Of a stretch of 64,000 nt of DNA, positions 23,687 through 34,600 are shown one piece after another; within the stretch, counting starts at the first letter, position 1, and every line of letters starts with the position of its first letter. The DNA comes from Branchiostoma lanceolatum. Its lineage: Eukaryota > Chordata > Leptocardii > Amphioxiformes > Branchiostomatidae. The stretch lies in contig NC_089727.1 in assembly GCF_035083965.1 (NCBI RefSeq), positions 18,154,769 through 18,218,768 on the forward strand, in the 5' to 3' direction. Position numbers and translations under genes: made by a program. The notes below the pieces were generated by a model. That model worked only from the letters and a program-made list of their open reading frames with translations, did no database searches and was not told the DNA's origin.

Positions 23687-25141
23687 TAACGTTGGGTAAC
23701 ATAAATTCGGGATTTTTCCGATAATGGTTGACTAAAATCAATCTAGCAGAACAATAAACCATCCTTTTTTTCTATTATTCTGTCAGTATCATGTACTATC
23801 TTTGCACTAATCATATATATGGTAGATTTTGTCTCTAGTCGTGCTGACACAATAATATTTCAACTTGAAACTACCGTCCGCCGCACGCACAATGACGGTG
23901 TTGTCGGACAGGGGTGAACATTAATTCGGGAGAGAATATTCGTCTTGAATATCTTACCGCTAATTACATTTTATACAGCAGCTATTCGTTCCATCCTTGG
24001 CTTGAGGAGAGTGCTATGGATATAGACGTGTCCAAGTAAAAAAATACACGAAAAAACGGCCGTACCGCACACATCAGGCCTACGGGAACAACCCGTGTGT
24101 TGAGTCGGTAGCTATAGAACGTCAAAGTCGACATCCACCGTCATGGCAACATGTACATTATTCATGGAAAGTTAGCTGGATGCCGTAGCATTGATAATGT
24201 TTTGTACAATGAACGCAGTGGAAAATGAAATACATTTCCTTTGCCAATGCCCTCTATATGAGGCCGAAAGAAACGATTTATTTAAAACAGCTTCCGTTAA
24301 TTCTCCTAGCTTTCACCATTTGAATAGCTTACAAAAATCCATATCACTACTAAAATCAACAAACCCACTTACGATGAAAAACGTGGGTCTCTTCATTTTC
24401 CACTGCCTTCAAAAAAGAAGTCAAACCCAACCATAGTCAACCTTAGTTAACTTAGAACTTTGACAGTAGCCTAGATACCTATTTTTGATTCCCATGTATT
24501 CCCATGTACTTGTTTGTCTGCAATTAGCCTTCGGGCATGAACTTGCAATAAAGTTATTGTTATTGATAATACTACTATGTCCATGTATTCCTTGTTGTGT
24601 TAGGAGCAAACTTTGAGGAAAATATCGTCCTCAGTCCACAATCACACGCAACATTTAGACAAAAAAGTGTTCCTCACAAACCTTTGTCGTCTGCTTGACA
24701 ACAGGATTCTGGGTAATGATATGGCGGCGGGAAAATACACGTGCCGTAGGTTGTAGCAACAAAGAGGGGTTTTGATGATTGATCACACTTAGAGTCCAAT
24801 TGCAGGTCAGCAATTTTAAGAAAATAAGTTGTCTTGCAAATGATTGTGTTTAGCAGGAAGCGGATGTGACATTTGTCTTATAAACCAGCCGACAACGATG
24901 TAGTTTGATTCTCCCACGAAGCCCTCAGACTGTTCCAATAAGGGACGGAGAGTTTTTGTCCTCGTCGCCTTCTAATGCATGCTTATCGAAGCTTTTCAGA
25001 CAGTGTTCTGAATACGTTAGTCTGTCAAGTTTGCATTTCTAGCGGTATTACTGATGTTGCATCTATCACATATCCCTAAATACCCCGTTTTCGAAAAATC
25101 CCGAATTTAAGTACCCCACGAATTTATGTTACCCAACGTTA
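23687..25141. mobile_element. TIR-bounded DNA transposon-like element, ~1.45 kb
   Basis: Left end TAACGTTGGGTAACATAAAT and right end ATTTATGTTACCCAACGTTA are perfect inverted repeats. A second inner match (CGGGATTTTTC / GAAAAATCCCG) is displaced by about 15 bases on the right. No transposase was recognised. The interior includes a LINE remnant at 24190-24560, so the element may be composite. Confidence 0.7.
24190..24575 (+). mobile_element. LINE 3'-end remnant
   Basis: One frame reads ENEIHFLCQCPLYEAERNDL, the Cys-rich H-x-L-x-x-C-P-L-Y motif found near the C-terminus of many non-LTR ORF2 proteins. It ends near an in-frame TAG and GCAATAAAGTTATTGTTATT tail. No catalytic domain remains. Confidence 0.7.
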
Positions 25142-25589
25142 CATTTTGAATATTTGTACAATAATTGACACACATCGGTACGTATTTGTAAATATTTCAA
25201 AATTGAACTGAGTCACTGATTATGAGTAAAAAGTTTGACACAAATAGTTTTACAAGCGTATGCCAGGCGGGTGTTAATAAAAAAAACGTTTGAACTATCC
25301 GCTTCCTAGGGCTGTGGTCCCCCTCCACGGCATGGCAGTATATCATTTGGTCAAACATGTCTAAGACGAGGTCACATTTCACCAGTAGCTCACTAATATT
25401 CCTCATTTGAATACAACCTACATTCGTCTTCAGACTCATTTAGAGTCACATATGAAAATTAGTGGATGCTATCTGAGATGTCTGCTACTCTTAAGATAAT
25501 CCATCAAGTTTTCATTTTCATATTGCATTACGTTATGTTCTAACTGGATGTCTCACAAGTATCAATGAAACTGATTGGGCCATACCTCC

Positions 25590-26280
25590 AGCGTATACGC
25601 TCTACTCTTTGATGCAGAATATGAAATCATATCACGGTGCGGTACTCAGTGGTAAAAGTTGAAAACAAAGCGAATTTTTTGCTTTGATTGCCAGAAATCA
25701 GCTGTTTGAAATTTTCTCGTTTAACTAACAGCTTAAAATGGTTTTTGTGGCAATATTAATATTATGTTTTGCTTATGACTTTCTTTCCGATCTTTTTTCA
25801 GCCACGTTCTAAAAATAGCCCTTATATAGCCGAGTTCAAATTTTAAGGATTCATATCATTTAAAAAAGTATATAAACAACTCAGGATTAGTCAAAATTGT
25901 TTTGAAAATAATTAAAGCTCATGTTACATGGGAAGAAGATCGTGAAAAGACGTTTGAGTACTTACTTAACATCATCTTAACTAAACTTCATACAAACATG
26001 TGGGTTGAAAGAAAACTTCAGTTGTTATGATAACCACTTATAATCTATGAAAACTGATAAATGATTCACGAGATTTTGCTCTATTGGTCTAGCAACGTCG
26101 TCAATTCTGTGCCTGTATTTCCTTTTAAATTATCGCAACTGCTGTTTTACCAGTACAGCGGCAACAGCTGATTCACTCGTACAACGAAGGTTCGTCGTCA
26201 ATCTTTAGCTTGTGGCCAATATCAGTTTCAAAAGCGACGTTCGGATCAGTTTTAAACGTTATTAAACTAAATGGATATTC
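25590..26280 (+). repeat. Duplicated upstream region (copy 2, empty LINE site)
   Basis: Matches 5190-5745 plus 7022-7330 contiguously. At the point where copy 1 carries the LINE, this copy reads ATTAAAGCTCATGTTACATG then GGAAGAAGATCGTG without insertion. Confidence 0.75.
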
Positions 26281-26369
26281 CTGAAGCTTAATCGGTTAAT
26301 AAATGGATAAATGGGAATGGAGTTTTTTGCTGATGTAGTCATCCAAAACAGAAGTTGACTGTTACCTAC

Positions 26370-26457
26370 CTGTTTCGATATCTTGGCTAGAAGGTGATGC
26401 CATCTTCGAATTCGGTAGATTAGGAGGGGGCCTTTCTCTGCAGCCTGTTTTTTTCAT
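26370..26457 (-). pseudogene. Orphan first exon, third paralogue of the receptor family
   Basis: ATG at 26457 opens MKKTGCRERPPPNLPNSKMA and ends at GTAGGTAACAG in phase 1. It is 88 nt, exactly the length of exon 1 at 7442, with which it shares RPxPxLPNSK-AS. Leader (CTTTATCGACGGTTTGTC, 26541-26563) and intron start are also conserved. No matching exon 2 (YxxxxEIRQTG / NKTYGP) was found downstream on minus before the plus gene's 3' end, so this is probably a truncated copy. Confidence 0.65.
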
Positions 26458-26683
26458 CTTCTTTCCAGAAGTTGAGGACCCCAAAACGATGGAGCTCACT
26501 TAGTCAAAAGGGGGCGTTGCCTACAGAAACAAAATTTTCTGACAAACCGTCGATAAAGAAACTAATAATATTTAAAACTAACACGAGCGTCGCTTTTGAA
26601 AATTTTAAAGTTAAAAGTCAAAACACAGTATTAAAAGGGCGTAAAAACTGACCTTAAAGTATAGGCCAATCGTTCTAGTTTAC

Positions 26684-26903
26684 CTGCGGACGTATTGGTA
26701 GCGTAACGTTTCACCGCCTCGGCTTCTTCGTACGTGTGTGAAGACGTCTCTTGGTCTTCTTGGCGCTTGTTAGAAGCGCCGTTGCCATGGCGGACACGCC
26801 CTCCTGATCCATCCTGATGGACATCAGGTGGTTGGGGCGGCGTCCCGCTAGTTTGGCCGGGCCCCGACCGAGGGCAACGTACAGGGTGTGCCTCCTCGTA
26901 CAT
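26684..26903 (-). CDS. Putative first exon of another tyrosine-motif protein (partial)
   Basis: ATG at 26903 starts MYEEAHPVRCPRSGPGQ. The exon is proline/glycine/charge-rich without signal peptide, repeats the start motif near its end as HTYEEAEAVKRY (Tyr2 and Tyr58), and closes at GCAG|GTAAAC in phase 1. An alternative phase-2 donor lies near 26651. GC content is above its surroundings. This looks like the cytoplasmic N-terminus of a type II membrane protein. The paired YEEA motifs may be phosphotyrosine docking sites (inference). No following exon was identified, so it may be a gene fragment. Confidence 0.5.
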
Positions 26904-28552
26904 TTTTACTGTACTGGCATGGTACAGGTGCGCAGGCTATAGCTGGTAAAAGTATAATGAATATAGAAAAAAATAACCCCATAATAGGTCTACAGATGTA
27001 AGAACACTGACGCCTACAAAGGACCTTTGTATTGTGTTATTACAAATATCAAATGACATCATGATTAGTCCTTTGGGCGTATATTGAAGTACCAGAACTG
27101 TTTGAAGTGCTGAGAATTGCGCCTTATTCATCTGTTTGGCCAGTGGTAGATAAATTTTACGAACAAAAGTAAGCTAGAAGGCACGCACACATCAAAGAAA
27201 AGTTTTTTTCAAATGTACGTGAGAATTCCTGTGCGTGTTTACCGATATTGCAGATGCACAGGTATTTGTGTACTTGGATGAAATGCGCCGCCTAACAATC
27301 CTTACATAAACTTCAATAATTTATCGTGAAAACAATATTCTCATGGATTGAAAACGTTGTATAGCAATTCTTACCAAAGATCTTAAAAACCCTATAAAAT
27401 CTGGCATAAAATTGGCCAATCAAAAAAAGTGCAATATTAACCTACTGTAACTTTTCTGGTAGGTGCAACTACTGATGGGAAAGGATGGAAAGAACAGTAA
27501 GATATGGTGGATGTTAAAGTATAGAAATAAACACTGCAGATGTATATTATGTCCAGCTATATTCATTTTACTAATGGTGATGTATCAAAGCAAATTAAAA
27601 GTTGAAGTGAAATTGTGATAGTTTTGTTGTGTTTGCGTCACTGTTATCAACCCAGACCAAGTAAATTCTATGAATGAAATCAGCATTGATTCAGTATTTT
27701 AAGAATTAGAGAAAAAAGAGAAAATTTTATTCATTCCAGATGACAACTGGTAATTTTATTGTATTGTATGAAATAGTTTAGATATTTAGAATTACTTCGG
27801 TGTTTGGTAACTGTTACTGACTATCACCCTGGGTAAGAATAGAAGTGCATCTAAAGGCACAAATGAGATGACAACTGAAAACTAGACTGTAAAAACCTAT
27901 TTGATTTTAGAGGGTGGATTAGCCGTCTAGCATTTTGTGTGGCATTGGATATTTATACGATTTATACAAAAGAAAGTAAATGAACACGAAAACTTATTTT
28001 CAGTTTCAGAATTCGTTTGGGCCTTTTGCATACAATACATATTTTTTGTTGGTTCATGTTCTGCCTGTAAAATTTTTCTTGCTTCCGTAAAAGTCATTTT
28101 CCGTCCCTCATCTTCTAGAGTAGATGTCTGAATGTAATTCATGAGATTTATGTATCTTGAATTGGTACATGGTGTGTTGGAGAAGGTAGGAAAACATTGT
28201 TTGTTTTCGGAACGTCTCATGGACACTTACAGTATTACAACTGATCTCACAATATAAGTAACTACATACACGCGCGCACACGAACGCAAGCACGCCCACA
28301 AACGCACTAGGGCACACACAGGTAAAACCTCCGTTGAATTTATTTAAAACAGAGGGGGAATCTTAATGACTTCCTAAGTTATTAACCTAAACGAAAATAA
28401 CTCTTGAATACAACAGCGTTGGCTAGCTTTGAAGCACAGCGATTATGTCCAAATGGTAATGTTATACAGCAGTATAAATCAAAGACGAGAATGTCAATCA
28501 GTTCGGCACGTCGTGTTCAGCATCCAGATTTCATTAAAAACAATTCATAAAT
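26904..28552. other. Intergenic, no gene recognised
   Basis: AT-rich. A purine/pyrimidine CACG-rich simple stretch lies at 28265-28320. Frames at 27927-28317 on both strands show no domain. Confidence 0.5.
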
Positions 28553-28558
28553 TTTATT
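28553..28558 (-). terminator. Poly(A) signal of the minus NTase-TPR gene
   Basis: AATAAA on minus, about 110 bases after the stop, in the context TGTGTAATAAAA. The same context occurs after the plus paralogue (48048-48058), supporting function. Confidence 0.65.
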
Positions 28559-28667
28559 ACACAATCTATCATAGTGAACAAATGATTTAATGCCGCTAAA
28601 TTCTTTAGCCCTGTGCAATTTTGTTTTTAGTGAAACTAGCCTACCATTTGGTAAGGGTCATAATCAG

Positions 28668-31600
28668 CTACAAGGGATGAGGCATTTTGGTACTATTTAC
28701 TGTTCTGATTATCTGTTTCATCTGTTGGGCTTGACCCCAAAACTCCTTTGCCCTCCTGTCATCGCCAAGGTATCTCCAGGCGATAGACAAATTGTTCAGT
28801 GAGCTGGCGATGTCAGGATGTGCAGTGTCCTCACCATAGATTCTCTGCTTCATATGTAGTGACTGTCCATAATAGCTGATCGCCTTTCTGTGATCCCCAA
28901 GGTTACTCCAGGCGGCACCCAAGTTGTTAAATGAGCTAGCGATCTCAGGATGTACAGTGTCCTCCCCATAGATGCTCTGCCTCATCTCCAGTGCCTGTTC
29001 ATAATAGCTGATCGCCTTTCTGTGATTACAAAGGTCGCTCCAGGCGTTACCCATGTTGATAAGTGAGCTGGCGATGTCAGGATGTGCAGTGTCCTCACCA
29101 TGGATATTCCGTCTCATCTGTAGTGACTGTTTATAATAGCTAATCGCCTTTTTGTGATCCCCAAGATCACCCCAGGCGTTGCCCAAGTTATTAAGAGAGC
29201 TGGCGATGTCAGGATGTTCAGTGTTCTTCCCATAGATACTCCGCTTCATCTGTAGTGACCGTTCATAATAGCTGACCGCCTTTCTGTGATCCCGAAGATT
29301 ACTCAAGGCATTACCCAAGTTGTTAAGTGAGCTGGCGATGTCAGGATGTGCAATGTCCTGACCATAGACACTCCGCCTCATCTGCAGTGCCTGTTCATGA
29401 TAGCTGACCGCCTTTCTGTAGTCACCAATGCTATTAGCGGTGTTACCCAAGTTGTTAAGTGATGTGGCGATGTCAGGATGTGAAGTTACCTTGCCAAAGA
29501 TACTCCGTCTCATCTGTAGTGACTTTTCATAATAGCTGACCGCCTTTCTGTGCTCTCCAAGGTGCCTCCAGGCGTTACCCATGTTGATAAGTGAGCTTGC
29601 GTTGTCAGGATGTGCAGTGTCCTCACCATAGATTATCCTACTCATCTGTAGTGCCTGTTCATAATAGCTGAATGCCTTTTTGGGATACCAAGGTCACCCC
29701 AGGCAATACCCAAGTTGTTAAGTGAGCCGGCGATGTCAGGATGTGAAGTGCCCTCGCCATAGATGCTCCGGTACATCCGTAGTGACTGTTCACCATAGCT
29801 GACCGCCTTTCTGTAATTTCCAAGGTTGCTCCAGACTCCAATTAAATTGTTAAGTGAGCTGGCGATGTCAGGATGCGCAGCGTCCTTACCATAGATACCA
29901 AAGTACATTTGTAGTGCCTGTTCATAAAAGTCGACGGCCTTTTTGTAATCACCAACGTTTCTCCAGACGTTACCCAAGTTGTTAAGTGAGTTTGCGACGT
30001 CAGGATGTGCAGTGCCCTCACCATAGATACTTTGTCTCATCTGTAGTGCCTGTTCATAATAGCTGATCGCCTTTTTGTGATCTCCAAGGTCTCTCCAGGC
30101 TCCACCCAAGTTATTAAGCAAGCTGGCGATGTCAGGATGCGCAGTGTCCTCACCATAGATACTTCGATACATCTTTAGTGACTGTCCATAATAGTTGACT
30201 GCCTTTCGATTGTCTCCAAGGTCTCTCCAGGCATTACTCAAGTTGTTAAATGAGCCGGCAATGTCAGAATGTGCAGCATCTTTACCATGTATTCTCCGGT
30301 ACATCTGTAGTGACTGTTCATAATAGTTGACTGCCATTCTGTGGTCACCAAGGTTCCTCCAAGCGTTACCAATCTTGTTAAGGGAGGTTGCAACACCACT
30401 ATGAGCAGTGTCTTCACTATGCATAGACAAATGATTATTGAGTGTTTGTTCTGTGCATCTCCTAAAATTTTGAAAATCGCACAGACTTTCGTATACCTCT
30501 GCTTTTAGTTCTGAAGAATTGTCAAACAGGGCTGGTGGCTCTGTCAAAGGCTTATTGCCGTTTAGTTGGGAAACAAAGCGCTTCAGTGGTCTTTCTGTGT
30601 AATAGTATCTAATCAGCTGCTTCGTGTTAGATATGTAAAACACTTTCTGTAATTTCTCTGCAATACCCGCATCGGTTGACATTGACGATAAGGCTGACAT
30701 GTTTTCCACCTGACCACGATTGTTCATGTATGTCCGCAGCCTCAGTTCTGCTGAGATACTGACCAGTACCATCAAGTGGTGTGCATTTTCACTGTTGATA
30801 ACTCTGCCATTTTCCAGCTCTTGAATAGTTCCCCAAATTGTGGTCGGTTGCATATTATGAAGTAGTGCCAAAGAGGATATTGCAAGGCCCGAAAACCGAT
30901 AGATTTCTTTCTTTACATTCAGCAGACTGGCAGTGAGAGTCTGGGCTTTGAATGTTAGTGCATTCTCACTTAGATCAGTATTTGCTAATATCAATAATGT
31001 CTCGGTAGTTTCTCCAAGTTGCTGAGTCCATAAAGACCTGTACTCATCGACCAAGCCCTGTTCTCCTGTGATAAAAGACACATTTCCCAGTATACTAGCA
31101 AGATGATAGCCTTTCTTTAAATGGAAAGTAAGGTCGTCTGTCAGTATGTTGATCATGTTGATTGGCTTGTGGATGAGTTCGCTTGTCCCTGTGCTGTTTC
31201 TACCTCTGCCTAATGGAGTCTTGCATGCATGTGGCATAGCTCCGTCGAACGCAAAACCGCGCGGTGTTACTGAGTCATAAAACCATTTGTCCAGTGGGTC
31301 GTCTGAGTAAAAATCATTAAGAGACTTGATCCCCATGGCCGGGAGAATGGTCTCTCCAAGATTTATCACTTTAAGATGAAGATAATGAGTGAGGTTACGG
31401 AAATAGCTAACATAATACTCGGTTTCCTCCTCTACCAAAATGGCAAATTCCAGATCAGAGTATGGGGTTACCAGTCCTGTGGCATGTGAACCCAAGCCTA
31501 TCATGGCGTACTTACATGGAGGGGGACCTATTACCTCCATGCATTCATCTACAAGGCCAGCTATGAACGTTTTACGCTGGTCAACAAGTGTCTGAAACAA

Positions 31601-34600
31601 TTCTTTGATTGCTTTCGCTCTCTTCATCTCCACTTCTTTTATTTTTGGATTGTGGTCATCAAGACTATATGGATCTACCTCTTGTTCAATTCTTTTGATC
31701 TCTTTTTCTACGTAGTCCCTATCAGTCTTCAGCATCAATTTGTGTTTCTCTGGATCATCAATGTCTACCTTCTGTTCTATCTTCAGGACTTTTTCAACAA
31801 ATACCTGAGCTATTTCCTGGATCGTTTGCTCTATATCTTCTCTCCTTGATCTTACCAGTGCTGCATTACAGAGTGCTGCAGCCTTGGTGAAATCGCCCCC
31901 GTCCTTTGAATGGATTCCTCTCCTCAGATAGACATCCCCCAACTTGTGTAAGGGCCCTGCCTCTTTTTTATGTTGACCTGTAAAACATTTATGAATTTTG
32001 TATTTTGTTACTCATTTTGTCAGCGAAACGTTTAGAATAAGAACTTGCTATGCCATCTAAGTTATTTTTCATGCCTCTCTTTTCTACCATTTGCGTTGTG
32101 GCATCAATGATATGTCAACGTTGCCAACAGTACATATGTCACGGTTATCATTGTTTTGTTTGAAACGCCTTTATATGATGACGGTAATGATATAGAGACG
32201 ATAGAATTGCCATGAAAATAGTAAAGTTTGACGAGAAAAAACACACATTTTGTAACACTTATTAATAAAATCGTTTATACATCTTGGACTGATTTCACAC
32301 AAAAATATAAGACCTACCTTTGACATGAACAGACTTGAGCGCAGCTGCAAAGCTTTGTTCTGCTTTGTCCAGGTCTCCAAGCTGCAGAGCCCTGCAGCCA
32401 TTCTGTAGATGTCCCTCGTATATACTATGACAAAAAAGGATATAATATGACACAATATAAAAATCAAACCTCCACAAAATTTATATTTCTAACCATACAA
32501 ATCTTATCTAGGTTGGAGTTAAGTCGCCTCTGAACTAAAGGAGAAATGTCCAGAATTACCATGATATCGTATGTAAAGGAAAACTCAACAAAAAACAAAG
32601 AAATACAAAGGCATGTATAAAACTAGAGTTTGGCGACTGCGTTAGCTCATACCTCTAGCTATGAACTATTTAGATCTTTTGTGAATTTCTGCGCCGGTAA
32701 GCAGCAGTTAGAGCGTTGAACCAATAGGTCCATTGGTCGATACTCAACGTTCCCGACGTTGTCTCCTTGGGAAAGACACTTTACACGACATTTTCCTGAC
32801 GGTGGAGTGACACCCGCCTGGCCTCTTGGGCTATAGCGCTAATCTGTCAAAAAGTGTACCAAAAGTGATTTTTTCATTTCCATTTATATAAATTATGGAA
32901 ATCATGCCCTTATTTGCATGTTATTTTACTATCTGTTTATATTCCACCTACCATGAATCACATGTGTTACTTTTATTTAAGTCAAGTTATGGACAACAAT
33001 GGAATTAAAGAATTTCCTCATTAACTATGCAAATTAAGCCATTCTTTGAATAACTTGTATATAATTGTGTTCATCTCTGCCTTAGCTACCTGTATGCCTA
33101 AATGACGGAAATCTGTCTTTCTTTCTTCAGTTATCCTCTTCGGAATGATTTGACAAAAACGTTCTTAAAGTTCAAAAATTAAATCTTAGCGCGTCCAAAC
33201 CTGGCGTCAAAAGCTTTCTGCTAAATGTCATAGAATGCCCGGGGCAAAATGGATGTATGGCAATCACTCGTGAATCGAGTATGATGACCGTGTCAGTCCC
33301 TACACCTAAGTAAGGAGAGTTGACACGGTAGCCTTCGCGTGGGTTTGTTTAGGGTGGATGACAGGTTGCGAATCTGAGACCCACACACTTTGGCATCCGC
33401 CTTCTTCAGCGGCATCAATTCGCGGGCCGGAGACGTGCTGGTTATCTCCATGAAAAAAAGGCTTTTTCATGGTTATACTGTTTTGCGTGCGTTTGGTGGT
33501 TGTGTGTATGTATGTGTCACCGGATGCTTAAAGTCACCATAACTGTAGAACCTGTACATGGATTGTAATGATTTTCGGTATGTGGGTGGGTGTTAAGAGG
33601 AGGAAGGTCAAGGTCGATTTTGGGCCCCCTGGCATGTGTGACTGGAACTGCAATGGCGTATTTGTAAAAATCTTCAATGTAGAAGAACTGAAGAGTGGAT
33701 CGACAGATCGTCATGTTATTTGGTACACAGGTAGGTTAGACCAAGATGTACACACTTAAGTGCAAACTATGCAAATGAGACCGAATTTGCATAAGTAAGG
33801 AGGTAGATCGTTTGCATGTGTGTCGCTGGATGCTTTAAGTCAGCATAACTGTAGAACGTGTAGATGGATTGTAATGATATTTGGTATGTGGGTATGCGCT
33901 GGGAGGAGAATGGTCAAGGTCGATTTTGGGCCCCCTGGTTTGTGTCCCTGGAACTGCAATGGCCTATTTGTAAAAATGTTCTAAAGGGGTATAACTGATG
34001 AGAGGAACAACAGATTTTCATGTTATTTGGTACGCAGGTAGGTTGGACAGAGATGTACACACTGAAGTGCAAATCATGCAAAGTTAGTGTGTTTGCGTGT
34101 GTGTGCGCGTGTGTGTATGTTTGTGTCACTGTGTGTGTATGTATGTGTCACCGGATGCGTAAAATCGGCATAACTATAGAACGTGTAGATGAATTGTAAT
34201 GATATTTGGTATAAGGGTAGTTGTCGGGAGGAGAAAGGTCAAGGTCGATTTTGGGCCCTCTGGTATGTGTCACTGGAACTGTAATGGCGTTTTTGTCAAA
34301 ATCTTCAAAGGAGAATAAATGAAGAAAGGAGCGACAGATTTTCATGTTATTTGATATGCAGGTAGGTTGGACAGAGATGTACAAACTGAAGTGCTAATTA
34401 TGCAAATTCGTACTGAATTTGCATAAGTAATGAGGAATATCTACTCTATTGTGGGCTTTGAGGTCGCGCCATCTGTTGGTCTCTTATCTAGGTCAGTAGC
34501 TATTTAGAGCCACTTCTCCCCTTGCCCGGCCAGTGTGGGTCATACCATTGAGCGATATAGAATGGGGGGAACTGGTTTAATAGAAAAACAAAGTTTCATG

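Noticed and set aside
25197..25439. 80-residue minus frame as a possible ectodomain exon of the 26903 gene
   Set aside because: Cysteines are present but there is no lectin, kringle or other recognisable pattern.
33517..34384. Several 60-78 residue frames in the 33.5-34.4 kb and 37.3-38.0 kb repeats
   Set aside because: They recur with each repeat unit and encode nothing recognisable.
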